Positions 1-7,672 are shown, counted from the stretch's first letter. The stretch: 16,458 nt of DNA from an uncultured Eubacteriales bacterium (GCA_900542395.1 UQNM01000051.1:1-16458), one strand, 5' to 3'. The notes: generated by a model from the letters alone, not told the origin. Translations and numbers: made by a program.

Positions 1-62
1 CGCATCGCGCGCCCGTTATTGGAATTTGTGCAAAATTTCGGATTTGCTCATTTACCGTTTTT

Positions 63-1973
63 TTACTTCACTTCAACGTCGTCCGCGGAATCGTCGGGCT
101 TCTCCTCCGGCTTCTCCTCGGCCTTCTCCGTCTCGGCGGAGGGGAGCTGATTCGGCGCCAGAATCGCCATGAATTCCATGCCGGTGATGGTCTCCTTTTC
201 CAGCAGAACCTTCGCCGTCTCGTGCAGCTTTTCCTTGTTGTCGCTCAGAATCTGATACGCCTGCTCATAGCAGTTGGCGATGATCTGCTTCACTTCCACG
301 TCGATGCGCGCCGCCGTCTGGTCGGAGCACACGAGGTTCGAGTCGCCGCTGAGATACTGGCCGGACTGCGTTTCCAGCGCCATCATGCCGAACGTATCGC
401 TCATGCCCAAGCGCGTAATCATCGCGCGGGCGAGCTTGGTCGCCTGCTCGATGTCGTTGCTCGCGCCGCTGGTGATGCGGCCGAAGATCAACTGCTCGGC
501 CGCGCGGCCGCCGCAGAACGTGGTGATCTTGTCGAGAATCTGCTCGCGGGTCATCAGCAGGCGCTCCTCGTCGTCCACCTGCATGGTGTAGCCGAGCGCG
601 CCGCTCGTGCGCGGGATGATCGTGATCTTCTGCACGGGCGCGGAATTCTTGAGCTTCGCCGCCACCAGCGCGTGGCCGCACTCGTGATAGGACACGGTGA
701 GCTTGTCGCGCGGGGAGACGACGGCGTTCTTGCGCTGATAACCGGCGATGACCGTCTCGATGGCTTCTTCCATATCGCGCTGGGAGACGACCTTGCGGTT
801 GTCCTTGACGGCGGCGATGGCGGCCTCGTTGATGATGTTCGCCAGTTCCGCGCCGGAGCAGCCGCTCGTCGCGCGGGCGACCTGCGTATAATCGATGTTC
901 GGCTCGGTCTTCACGTCCTTGGCGTGCACGCGGAGAATCGCCTCGCGCCCCGCCAGATCGGGCAGCTCGACGGGGATTCTGCGGTCGAAACGACCCGGAC
1001 GCAGCAGCGCCTTGTCCAGAATCTCCGGGCGGTTGGTCGCCGCCAGAATGACGACGCCCTTGCCCGCGTCAAAGCCGTCCATCTCGGTGAGCAGCTGGTT
1101 GAGCGTCTGCTCGCGCTCGTCGTTGCCGCCCATGCCCGCGTTGTCGCGGCGCTTGCCGATGGCGTCGATTTCGTCGATGAAGACGATGCACGGCGCTTTC
1201 TCGCCCGCCTGCTTGAACAGGTCGCGCACGCGCGCCGCGCCCATGCCGACAAACATCTCCACAAATTCCGAGCCGGAAATCGAGAAGAACGGCACCTTCG
1301 CCTCGCCCGCGACGGCCTTCGCCAGCAGCGTTTTGCCCGTGCCGGGAGGGCCGACGAGCAGCGCGCCCTTGGGCAGCTTCGCGCCGATATCGCGGTATTT
1401 CTGCGGATCATGCAGAAAATCGACGATCTCCTTGAGCGCGTCCTTGGCCTCGTCCTCGCCGGCCACGTCGTCAAACGTCTTGCCGGTCTGCGCCTCGACG
1501 TAGATCTTGGCGTTGGATTTGCCGAAGCTCATGGTGTTTCCGCCCATGCGCTGGCTCATCTTGCGGAACATGAACGAGCCGAGGCCGTAGAAAATGACCA
1601 GCGGCAGCACCCACGAGACCAGGAACGAGATGATCGGGCTCATTTCCTCCGGCACAACCTGACCAAATTCCACGCCCGCCGCCAGCAGGCGCTCGACCAG
1701 CTTGTCGTCCGCCGTCACGCGGTTGGTGGTGTAATAGGTAGCCTTGCCATCCTGAATCTGCTCGACCGGGGTGAAGGCGATCTGCGTATCGTTAATCTCG
1801 ACAGATTTAACCTTTCCGTCTTCGAGCATCGAGAGAAATTCGGAATAATCAACCTGCTTGACGCTGTATCGCTCAATCTGCGGGAAAAGCAGCGCGTTGA
1901 GCAGCATCACCACGACGAGCGCGATGATGTAATAGACGATCAACGGCCTGTTGGGGTTTTTCTTCTCGTGCAT
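63..1973 (-). CDS. ftsH: ATP-dependent zinc metalloprotease FtsH
   Basis: Membrane-bound AAA+ protease that extracts and degrades misfolded membrane proteins and short-lived regulators, working as a hexamer facing the cytoplasm. The 636-residue product has the complete family layout: membrane segments at about 10-30 and 113-136 flanking an extracytoplasmic domain, Walker A GPPGTGKT at 208-215, Walker B VFIDEID at 264-270, the second region of homology around 311-332, the zinc site HECGH at 430-434 (the common form is HEAGH; both His and the Glu are kept), and the likely third zinc ligand Asp507 in SGASND. The tail from about 612 is a low-complexity Glu/Lys/Pro/Asp stretch, typical of variable FtsH ends. 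The ATG at 1973 has AAAGGA seven bases upstream. The gene has its own promoter and is separated from rpsA by a terminator. The usual partners tilS and hpt are not upstream. Identification is secure. Confidence 0.98.
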   Translation of the reverse strand: MHEKKNPNRPLIVYYIIALVVVMLLNALLFPQIERYSVKQVDYSEFLSMLEDGKVKSVEINDTQIAFTPVEQIQDGKATYYTTNRVTADDKLVERLLAAGVEFGQVVPEEMSPIISFLVSWVLPLVIFYGLGSFMFRKMSQRMGGNTMSFGKSNAKIYVEAQTGKTFDDVAGEDEAKDALKEIVDFLHDPQKYRDIGAKLPKGALLVGPPGTGKTLLAKAVAGEAKVPFFSISGSEFVEMFVGMGAARVRDLFKQAGEKAPCIVFIDEIDAIGKRRDNAGMGGNDEREQTLNQLLTEMDGFDAGKGVVILAATNRPEILDKALLRPGRFDRRIPVELPDLAGREAILRVHAKDVKTEPNIDYTQVARATSGCSGAELANIINEAAIAAVKDNRKVVSQRDMEEAIETVIAGYQRKNAVVSPRDKLTVSYHECGHALVAAKLKNSAPVQKITIIPRTSGALGYTMQVDDEERLLMTREQILDKITTFCGGRAAEQLIFGRITSGASNDIEQATKLARAMITRLGMSDTFGMMALETQSGQYLSGDSNLVCSDQTAARIDVEVKQIIANCYEQAYQILSDNKEKLHETAKVLLEKETITGMEFMAILAPNQLPSAETEKAEEKPEEKPDDSADDVEVK

Positions 1974-2020
1974 AGCATAATCCTTTCAGGGACAAATGCG
2001 TCCCGATTTATGATGGCTTC

Positions 2021-2049
2021 ATCATACAATGAAGATACCCAAAAGTCAA
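2021..2049 (-). promoter_or_regulatory. ftsH promoter
   Basis: On the minus strand TTGACT (2049-2044) and TATGAT (2026-2021) are separated by 17 bases, a good sigma-A match, about 50-75 bases before the ftsH start. Transcription would begin near 2014, giving a leader of about 40 bases that contains a small GGGAC/GTCCC hairpin (1990-2005). A perfect inverted repeat CTTCAT-N6-ATGAAG (2017-2034) covers the -10 element and could be an operator. No regulator can be named. Confidence 0.7.
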
Positions 2050-2107
2050 TTCAAAACGGATGAACGATGCAAACAAGCCGTCCAAATGTCTTTTTGGGCT
2101 TTTGGCA

Positions 2108-2141
2108 AAAACGCCGCACGGGCAAACCCATGCGGCGTTTT
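2108..2141 (-). terminator. Bidirectional terminator after rpsA
   Basis: AAAACGCCGCA (2108-2118) pairs perfectly with TGCGGCGTTTT (2131-2141). Inside it GGG/CCC also pairs around a CAAA loop. A-runs and T-runs flank the stem on both sides, and on the minus strand it ends in TTTTT, so it should stop leftward transcription from rpsA 20 bases after its stop codon and insulate ftsH. Confidence 0.88.
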
Positions 2142-2160
2142 GATGCGTCTTCGATTGGGA

Positions 2161-3291
2161 TTACTCAGCGTCGTCGGCCGGAGCATCGCCCAGATCGTCA
2201 AAGTCCAGACCCTGCACCTCGGCGTTGTAATCGACTTCCTCGGTGAGCGCCTCGCGGATGGACAGGCTGATGCGCTTGGCTTCCTTGTCCACCTTGAGAA
2301 CCTTCACGCGCACGGTCTGGCCGACCTGCACCGCGTCCTCAACCTTGGCGATACGCTTGAGCGCGCACTGGGAGATGTGCACCAGGCCGTCCAGACCCGG
2401 CTCCAGCTCCACAAACGCGCCGAAGGTGGTGATGCGGACAACCTTGCCCTCGACGATGGAGCCTTCCGGATACTTCTCCTCGGCCACGTCCCACGGCTGC
2501 GGCTGAAGCGCCTTCAGGCTGAGCTGGATGCGCTCCTTTTCCTTGTCCACACCGATGATCTTCACGGTCACTTCCTGACCCGGGGTCACGACCTCGGACG
2601 GATGCTTCACGCGATGCCAGGCCAGATCGGTCACATGGATGAGGCCATCCACGCCGCCGATGTCCACGAACGCACCGAAGTCGGTCAGGCGGCGAACGAT
2701 GCCGGTCACGACCTGATCCTTCTCGATCTTCTCCCAAGCCTTCTTCTTCTCGTCGAGCAGATAGGCCTTGCGGCTGGCGACGATGCGCTTCTTCGCCTTG
2801 TCCACCTCGATGATCTTGACGGTCATCGTCTTGCCCACGAACTCGCCGATGTTCTCGACGAAGCGGCGGGACAGGTGAGAAGCCGGAATGAACGCACGAA
2901 CGCCCATCACGTCGGCGATCAGGCCACCGTTGACGGCCTCACGACCCGTAGCCTCCACATAGGCGCCCTCGTCGTATTCGGCAACGAGCTTCTCCCAGTT
3001 CTTGGTGGCCATGACCTTGCGCTCGGAAAGGAGCACGTAGCCTTCGCCATCGTTGAGCTTGACGACCTCAGCCTCGATCTCGTCGTCCACCTTGCAGTCG
3101 GTGGTCACCAGATCATTCTTCTTGATGAAACCGTCAGCCTTACCGGGAATGCTCACGACAACACCGTCGTCGCTCACCTGGGCGACAACACCTTTAACAA
3201 CCTGACCGGGGCGGAACTTGACCATCGTTTCCTCGAGCATCGCGGCAAAGTCTTCGCTCTCGGAAACCTGATTCTTTTCCATGTCGTTCAT
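2161..3291 (-). CDS. rpsA: 30S ribosomal protein S1 (four S1 repeats)
   Basis: RNA-binding protein of the S1 family, thought to help place mRNA on the 30S subunit. The 376 residues contain four OB-fold S1 repeats at about 28-91, 108-175, 192-261 and 278-346. Repeats three and four are the most canonical (TDFGAFVDIGGVDGLIHVTD; TTFGAFVELEPGLDGLVHIS). This is the shorter four-repeat form usual in Bacillota rather than the six-repeat enterobacterial form, and the acidic tail after 350 is not an S1 repeat. ATG at 3291 is chosen because AGGAGGT lies at a normal distance, while the next Met, three codons on, would be too far. In many clostridia this protein is fused to IspH. Here ispH lies just upstream as a separate gene, 114 bases away. 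It is the last gene of the cmk-plsC-ispH-rpsA series and is followed by a terminator. Confidence 0.93.
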   Translation of the reverse strand: MNDMEKNQVSESEDFAAMLEETMVKFRPGQVVKGVVAQVSDDGVVVSIPGKADGFIKKNDLVTTDCKVDDEIEAEVVKLNDGEGYVLLSERKVMATKNWEKLVAEYDEGAYVEATGREAVNGGLIADVMGVRAFIPASHLSRRFVENIGEFVGKTMTVKIIEVDKAKKRIVASRKAYLLDEKKKAWEKIEKDQVVTGIVRRLTDFGAFVDIGGVDGLIHVTDLAWHRVKHPSEVVTPGQEVTVKIIGVDKEKERIQLSLKALQPQPWDVAEEKYPEGSIVEGKVVRITTFGAFVELEPGLDGLVHISQCALKRIAKVEDAVQVGQTVRVKVLKVDKEAKRISLSIREALTEEVDYNAEVQGLDFDDLGDAPADDAE

Positions 3292-3320
3292 GCGGGTACA
3301 ACCTCCTCAAGTATCTCTAT

Positions 3321-3376
3321 CCGGCTTGGCCGGCGATGATACATACTTTATTGAATCACGGCGGCGGGGACCACCG
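3321..3376 (-). promoter_or_regulatory. Two hairpins in the rpsA leader
   Basis: The 114-base gap between ispH and rpsA can form two stems: CCGGC-TTG-GCCGG (3321-3333, about 30 bases before the ribosome binding site and start) and CGGCGG-N6-CCACCG (3359-3376, with one G-T pair in the transcript). Neither is followed by a T-run on the minus strand, so they are not terminators. They could be a leader control site or a processing site. No convincing -35/-10 pair was found here, so rpsA probably depends at least partly on the upstream promoter. Confidence 0.3.
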
Positions 3377-3405
3377 GGAAACACAGATTTGTTTTTTGCG
3401 TGACT

Positions 3406-4251
3406 TTATCTTGTTTTCGCGTTTTCCTCGATGCGCGCGCGCACCTGTTCGAGCAGCCACTGCGGGGTGGACGCTCCGGCCGTCAGGGCCACACGGTCAT
3501 CCGCTTCGGCCAGATCGGGCGGCACATCCTCCGGCGTTTCCACCAGAACGGATCGCTCGCAGCGCAGGCGGCATGTCTCCAGCAGCTTCTGCGTGTTGGA
3601 GCTGTTCCTGCCGCCGACGACCACCATCACATCCGCCTCACCGGAGAGCTTTTCCGCCTCCTGCTGGCGTTGGCTGGTCGCCGCGCAAATGGTAATGCGC
3701 TCCGTCAGGTCGGGCACGCGCCGCCTGAGCACCTGCAAAACCGAGTCAAAACGATCCCGCCGGATTGTCGTCTGCGCGACAACCAGCGCTTTTCGCGGCA
3801 GCTCCGCCTGTTCGGCGGCCTGCGCGTCGGGCAGAATGAAAACCCTTCCGCGCGCCCAGCCCGCGATGCCGACCACCTCCGGGTGATCCGCCTCGCCGAC
3901 GATCACCACCGCGTCGCCGTGCTCGCTGTATTGCCGCACGAGCTGGTGGATGTGCGCCACGTGGGGACAGGTCGCGTCGATCACGGGAATCCCGCGCGCC
4001 TCGCATTGGCGATAGACGTCCGGCGTTACGCCGTGGCTGCGGATTATCACCGTCTCGCCCGGCTTCACCTCGTCGAGCGTCTCCACGCTGCGGATGCCCG
4101 CGCGGCGCAGGCGCTCAACCTCCTGCGGATTGTGGATCAGCGGCCCCAGCGTCACGCAGGGGAGCTGCTTTTCGGCACACTCGAAAGCCTTGAGCACCGC
4201 GCGCCGCACGCCGAAGCAAAACCCGGCATGCTCTCCGATTGTGAGTTCCAT
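3406..4251 (-). CDS. ispH: 4-hydroxy-3-methylbut-2-enyl diphosphate reductase
   Basis: Iron-sulfur enzyme of the last MEP-pathway step, reducing HMBPP to isopentenyl and dimethylallyl diphosphate. The 281 residues carry the three cluster cysteines Cys12 (GFCFGVRRAV), Cys95 (DATCPHV) and Cys189 (ICAATSQRQ), the substrate histidines His40, His73 (RSHGV) and His123 (ADHPEV) with Glu125, and the late RNSSNT and ASTPQWL motifs. I place the start at ATG 4251. A GTG two codons earlier (4257) would leave only about three bases after the GGAG ribosome binding site. The length is normal for the stand-alone enzyme. It sits between plsC and rpsA in the common clostridial order. The gap to plsC (164 bases) is wide enough for its own promoter; a TAGAAT-like -10 exists at 4321-4316 without a clear -35. 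Confidence 0.96.
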   Translation of the reverse strand: MELTIGEHAGFCFGVRRAVLKAFECAEKQLPCVTLGPLIHNPQEVERLRRAGIRSVETLDEVKPGETVIIRSHGVTPDVYRQCEARGIPVIDATCPHVAHIHQLVRQYSEHGDAVVIVGEADHPEVVGIAGWARGRVFILPDAQAAEQAELPRKALVVAQTTIRRDRFDSVLQVLRRRVPDLTERITICAATSQRQQEAEKLSGEADVMVVVGGRNSSNTQKLLETCRLRCERSVLVETPEDVPPDLAEADDRVALTAGASTPQWLLEQVRARIEENAKTR

Positions 4252-4355
4252 ACGCACCTGCTCCCGCTTTCAGAGGGCCTTTTGACCCATTACTCCATAT
4301 TGCCCATCTTTATTCATTCTAGGTCTTTTTCGTTTTTCCTGCCGAAGCGCGGCGA

Positions 4356-4377
4356 ATTTTCAAATTTTTTTGAAAAT
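4356..4377. repeat. A+T-rich perfect inverted repeat between plsC and ispH
   Basis: ATTTTCAAA (4356-4364) and TTTGAAAAT (4369-4377) are perfect 9-bp arms around TTTT, in an A+T-rich patch within otherwise G+C-rich DNA. On the minus strand no T-run follows, so it is a poor terminator for plsC. It could be a protein-binding dyad or a weak mRNA hairpin. The rest of the 4252-4415 gap shows nothing else that I can support. Confidence 0.4.
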
Positions 4378-4415
4378 ATTTTTCCGCGCGCCGGTCTTTC
4401 CTGCCTTAACCCCGC

Positions 4416-5138
4416 TTATGCCGGCGTTTTTTCCGCGGGCGGAAGCGATTTTCCGCCGCTCAGCCGGGCAAAGGCGGCCTCCATGCGTTCGGTCAGCGCA
4501 TCGCAGGTTTCCTTGTTCATGCGCCCGGCGCGCAGGTCGGCCATCTCAATCGGTGTGCCGACGTGCACCACCATGCGCCGAAACGGCTTGTAATGGCCCT
4601 CGATGTACACCGGCACCACGTCGCAGCCGCTCTTGAGCGCCAGCAGCGACGCGCCGCCCAGCAGCGGCAGCATATGCCCGCTCTTGCTCCGCGTGCCCTC
4701 CGGGAAAATGCCCAGCGTTTCGCCCGCCTTGAGCACGCCCATCGCCGTGCGGATCGCGCCCATATCCATGTTGCCGCGATCCACCGGGAAGCCGTGCACC
4801 TGCCGGAACGCCCAGCCGAGCGCCTTGTTTTCAAACAGCTCTTTTTTGCCCATGAAGTGAATTTCTCTGTCCGGCACGCACAGCGCCAGCGTCACCGGGT
4901 CGAGCAGGCACTGGTGGTTGCCCATCAGGATGCAGTTGCGATCCTTGGGCACGTTTTCCCTGCCCTCGATCTTCATAAAGAACAGCAGCTTCACCAGCAG
5001 CCCGTACAGGAACACGATGATCGTGTACAGCGGCGTGTATTTGCGCTTGTGCATCGGGTAACCCGGCTTCTTCTCCTCCACGGGCTTCTTTTCTTCCGCG
5101 GGCTGCGCGGCGGCCTGCGCGTTACGCTCGTTTTCCAT
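4416..5138 (-). CDS. plsC: 1-acyl-sn-glycerol-3-phosphate acyltransferase (PlsC family)
   Basis: Membrane-associated enzyme that acylates lysophosphatidate to phosphatidate in phospholipid synthesis. The 240 residues show acyltransferase block I as NHQCLLD (74-80, the H-x4-D catalytic pair), block II around GFPVDRGN (116-123), block III FPEGTRSKSG (145-154) and block IV VPVYIEG (175-181). A single hydrophobic stretch at about 35-55 anchors the N-terminus, preceded by a charged Glu/Lys/Pro/Ala tail of about 33 residues that is not part of the family core. The start is ATG 5138, with GGAGG six bases upstream inside the end of cmk. The ten extra upstream codons of the open frame are rejected for lack of a ribosome binding site. 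The start overlaps the cmk end by 17 bases, suggesting translational coupling. The acyl donor (acyl-ACP or acyl-CoA) cannot be read from the sequence. Confidence 0.93.
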   Translation of the reverse strand: MENERNAQAAAQPAEEKKPVEEKKPGYPMHKRKYTPLYTIIVFLYGLLVKLLFFMKIEGRENVPKDRNCILMGNHQCLLDPVTLALCVPDREIHFMGKKELFENKALGWAFRQVHGFPVDRGNMDMGAIRTAMGVLKAGETLGIFPEGTRSKSGHMLPLLGGASLLALKSGCDVVPVYIEGHYKPFRRMVVHVGTPIEMADLRAGRMNKETCDALTERMEAAFARLSGGKSLPPAEKTPA

Positions 5139-5799
5139 ATACGTCCTCCACCACGGCGATAATCGCATCGACCACCTGCTCGGGCGTCATGTTTGTGGAA
5201 TCCACCAGCACGGCGTCCTCCGCCTGCCGAAGCGGATCGGTTTCGCGGTTCATGTCCTGCGCGTCGCGGGCGTTCAGCTCGGCGAGCACCTGCTCGTAAG
5301 GCGTCATGTCGCCCTTCTCGATCTGCTGGCGATAGCGGCGGCGGGCGCGTTCCTCCGGCGTAGCCGTCAAAAAGATCTTCACCGGCGCGTCGATCAGCAC
5401 CCGCGTGCCGATGTCCCGGCCGTCGATCAGCATGTCCGCCGTCGCGGCGATTTCGCGCTGCGCGGCCACCATGCGGCGGCGAACCGTCGGCCATTTGGAA
5501 ATGGCGCTCGCCGCGGCGGAAACCTCGCCCGTGCGGATCAGGTCGCTCACGTCCTCCCCGCCCAGCATCGTCCGCTGCGCGCCGTCCCGATACGCCACGC
5601 GCACATCCGCCTCGCCGCAGCGCGCGGAGACCGTCTGCTCATCCTGCGGGTCGATCCCGTTTCGGAGCATGTACAGCGCGACGGTGCGATACATCGCGCC
5701 CGTGTCCAGATGCAGAATATGAAGCCTTTGCGCCACCTGATCGGCGATCGAGGATTTCCCCGCGCCCACCGGGCCGTCGATGGCAATGTTCATCGGCAT
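5122..5799 (-). CDS. cmk: (d)CMP kinase (cytidylate kinase)
   Basis: Cytoplasmic nucleoside monophosphate kinase converting CMP and dCMP to their diphosphates with ATP. The 225 residues contain the P-loop GPVGAGKS (9-16), DTGAMYR (32-38), the family signature DGRDIGT (126-132) and the lid-type RD-x2-D-x2-R stretch at 178-185, all as expected for full-length Cmk. ATG at 5799 has GGAGG nine bases upstream; the Met two codons later would be too distant. It is first in the cmk-plsC-ispH-rpsA series, with a promoter upstream and plsC overlapping its 3' end. A second, distant cytidylate-kinase-like protein is encoded at 11068-11691, but this is clearly the housekeeping enzyme. Confidence 0.97.
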   Translation of the reverse strand: MPMNIAIDGPVGAGKSSIADQVAQRLHILHLDTGAMYRTVALYMLRNGIDPQDEQTVSARCGEADVRVAYRDGAQRTMLGGEDVSDLIRTGEVSAAASAISKWPTVRRRMVAAQREIAATADMLIDGRDIGTRVLIDAPVKIFLTATPEERARRRYRQQIEKGDMTPYEQVLAELNARDAQDMNRETDPLRQAEDAVLVDSTNMTPEQVVDAIIAVVEDVYGKRA

Positions 5800-5845
5800 A
5801 TCTCTTTTCCTCCCGTATGGCTGCTTGTTCAGCCGTCTTTTTTCT

Positions 5846-5875
5846 ATTATACGCTACAAGCCCGCTTCTGTTCAA
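5846..5875 (-). promoter_or_regulatory. Promoter of the cmk-plsC-ispH-rpsA series
   Basis: On the minus strand TTGAAC (5875-5870) and a perfect TATAAT (5851-5846) are 18 bases apart. Transcription would start near 5839, leaving a leader of about 40 bases that can form a GGCTG-N6-CAGCC hairpin (5819-5834). Between this promoter and the rightward one at 5981 the DNA contains only a small CGCCC-N6-GGGCG dyad (5881-5896). Confidence 0.75.
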
Positions 5876-5980
5876 GTCCCCGCCCGGATTTGGGCGTGAT
5901 TCTCCACTTTTATACACATTTCGACGGTTTCAAATCTTTGTACTCCACTTTTCGCTTAAAACCGGCGATTTTTTCGCCCC

Positions 5981-6009
5981 TTTACCCCATTCGAATGATG
6001 TGCTATAAT
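5981..6009 (+). promoter_or_regulatory. Strong promoter of the 6057 membrane-protein gene
   Basis: TTTACC (5981-5986), a 17-base spacer and TATAAT (6004-6009), with TG one base before the -10 (an extended -10, TGCTATAAT). Transcription would begin near 6016, and AAGGAGG follows at 6044-6050. Confidence 0.82.
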
Positions 6010-6056
6010 GGTTTTGCGTGACAAAGCTCTTTTCTCTTTGAACAAGGAGGTTGTTT

Positions 6057-6542
6057 ATGTATTCGTTTCAAACCGGCGCAGGCCGCCGCAAGGCGCAGAA
6101 AACCGTCCGCATCCTGAGCGTTGTCGTCTTCGTTCTGGCGATTGCGCTCATCGGCGTAACGGTTTCCTATCTGCATGCTTCCGGCGTCAGCCGCACAACC
6201 AGCGACGCGCTGATGGCGCGCGCCACCAACGAGGCCAACGAGGCGCAAACCGCCGTCTACCGCCTCACACAGTCCAGCGGCACCAACACCATGACCCTGC
6301 TTTCCAACGTCCGCAGCCACATTTACGCGCTGCAATGCCTCAACACACTGGCCGCCAACATCTACGGCGCGGGAACCGTCATCGTCGATGGCTCCATGCT
6401 CACCGCCTGCATCGCCACGCTGGATACCGCCGAGCAGCGCCTGCAGGCCGGCAACGTCCTCACCGGCTCGATGACCGAGCTTCGCGACGAGGTGGATGCC
6501 ATCGTCGCCCTCTTCTCCGCCATGGAAAACGCCGAGAACTAA
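6057..6542 (+). CDS. Unrecognised single-span membrane protein
   Basis: I do not recognise a family. The 161-residue product has a basic N-terminus (GRRKAQK), one strongly hydrophobic helix at about 17-39, and a remaining 120 residues rich in Ala, Thr, Asn and Leu that look helical, with two cysteines (94, 118). By the positive-inside rule the C-terminal part should lie outside the membrane, as in a signal-anchored extracytoplasmic protein. The start is ATG 6057, six bases after AAGGAGG; a TTG at 6051 abutting the ribosome binding site is rejected. It has its own strong extended -10 promoter and is divergent from cmk. Its stop codon overlaps that of the convergent cysteine desulfurase by four bases (6539-6542), with no terminator. 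Codon-position G+C bias resembles the neighbours, so it is likely a true gene. The general shape resembles sensor or pilin-like periplasmic helical domains, but no motif supports either. Confidence 0.8.
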   Translation: MYSFQTGAGRRKAQKTVRILSVVVFVLAIALIGVTVSYLHASGVSRTTSDALMARATNEANEAQTAVYRLTQSSGTNTMTLLSNVRSHIYALQCLNTLAANIYGAGTVIVDGSMLTACIATLDTAEQRLQAGNVLTGSMTELRDEVDAIVALFSAMENAEN

Positions 6543-7672
6543 CGCGCCTTCGCGATTTTCCAAACCGCGTCAATCAGCTTTCCCGCCTCCGCCGCGGTGT
6601 TCATCAGCCCCGGACTGACGCGCACCGCGCCGATGTTCAGCGTGCCCAAAAACCGGTGCACCCCCGGCGCGCAATGCAGCCCGCCGCGCACCGCGATGCC
6701 CTGCTCATCCAGCGCCGAGGCGACGACCTGCGAGGCAATTCCCGCCACGTTGAAGCTGAGCAGCGACGCATCCGCCCGCGTGTACACCCGAACGCCGGCC
6801 ATCTCCCGCAGCGCGTCGCGCATCATACCGCACAGAGCGGCCGTCGTTTCGCGCGCCTCCTGCTGATGCGCCAGCGCAAACCGCATCCCCGCATATAGAC
6901 CCGCAATGCCCGGCAGATTGAGCGTCCCGCTCTCCAGACTGTCGGGCATTATTCTGGGCTGAAACATGCTTTCGGAGGCCGAACCCGTCCCGCCCTGCCG
7001 AAGCGGCGCGAGCGTCACCCCGTCCGCGACCCAGAGCGCGCCCGTGCCGTGCGGGCCGAGCAGCCCCTTGTGCCCCGGAATGGCCAGCATGGTGCAGCCC
7101 CATTTTTTCGGCTCCAGCGGCAGATGACCCGCCGTCTGCGCCGCGTCCACCAGAAAGAGAACACCCCGCCGACGGCACACCGCGCCGACCGCCGAGACGT
7201 CCTGCTCCAGCCCCAGCACGTTGGAAGTGTGCGTCATCGCGACCAGCCGCGTCCGCGCGGTCAGCGCGCGCTCGATCTCCCGCGCGTCCATCCGCCCGTC
7301 CGCGTCCGGCGGCACGAGCGTCAGCGTAATCACGCCGCTTCTGGCCAGCTCCGAAAGCGGGCGCAGCACGGAGTTGTGCTCGATCAGCGTGGATACCACG
7401 TGGTCGCCGGTTCGCACCGCGCCGTGAATCGCCATATTCAGCGCGTCGGTCGCGTTCTGCGCAAAGGCGACGCGGCTCGCGTCCGTCTCGCCCAGCATGT
7501 CGGCCAGCGCCTGCCTGCATCGCTCGACAATCCGCCCCGCCTCCAGCGAAAGCCGATGCCCCGCGCGCCCCGGATTTGCCCCGCTTTCCTCCAGCGCCCG
7601 CGCCATCGCCTGCACCGTGCAGCGCGGCTTTGGCCAGCTCGTCGCCGCGTTATCCAGATAAATCAAGCCCAT
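6539..7672 (-). CDS. Cysteine desulfurase family protein (class V aminotransferase fold)
   Basis: PLP enzyme expected to take sulfur (or selenium) from cysteine (or selenocysteine) as an enzyme-bound persulfide. The 377 residues show the N-terminal YLDNAATSWPKP, substrate/PLP residues His99 (EHNS) and Asp176 (VDAAQT), PLP lysine Lys202 in PGHKGLLGPHGTGALW, and the mobile catalytic Cys344 in RGGLHCAPGVHRFLGT. The RGGLHCAP form and the short N-terminus match the subgroup typified by Enterococcus EF2568 rather than classical IscS, NifS or SufS. The start is ATG 7672, preceded by AAAGGGGA; the 46 upstream codons of the open frame are rejected. A DUF3343 protein, the usual small companion, is encoded head-to-head 66 bases away. 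No sufBCD, iscU or selenium-enzyme genes are in the window, so the recipient of the sulfur is unknown. Confidence 0.92.
   Translation of the reverse strand: MGLIYLDNAATSWPKPRCTVQAMARALEESGANPGRAGHRLSLEAGRIVERCRQALADMLGETDASRVAFAQNATDALNMAIHGAVRTGDHVVSTLIEHNSVLRPLSELARSGVITLTLVPPDADGRMDAREIERALTARTRLVAMTHTSNVLGLEQDVSAVGAVCRRRGVLFLVDAAQTAGHLPLEPKKWGCTMLAIPGHKGLLGPHGTGALWVADGVTLAPLRQGGTGSASESMFQPRIMPDSLESGTLNLPGIAGLYAGMRFALAHQQEARETTAALCGMMRDALREMAGVRVYTRADASLLSFNVAGIASQVVASALDEQGIAVRGGLHCAPGVHRFLGTLNIGAVRVSPGLMNTAAEAGKLIDAVWKIAKAR

Noticed and set aside
16..51. A short minus-strand frame (MSKSEILHKFQ) after ftsH
   Set aside because: Only 11 codons with no clear ribosome binding site; bases 1-62 show nothing else I can support.
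222..2063. A 613-codon open frame on the plus strand opposite ftsH
   Set aside because: It mirrors ftsH, is full of His/Arg/Ala/Asp runs as expected from the antisense of G+C-rich codons, and has no ribosome binding site or family motif.
2029..3339. A 436-codon plus-strand frame opposite rpsA
   Set aside because: Antisense shadow of rpsA; it also runs through the terminator and promoter region and has no motif.
3400..4593. A 397-codon plus-strand frame opposite ispH and part of plsC
   Set aside because: Antisense shadow spanning two real genes and an intergenic region; low-complexity His/Arg composition.
6051..6056. TTG at 6051 as start of the single-span membrane protein
   Set aside because: It directly abuts AAGGAGG; the ATG at 6057 has the normal six-base spacing.
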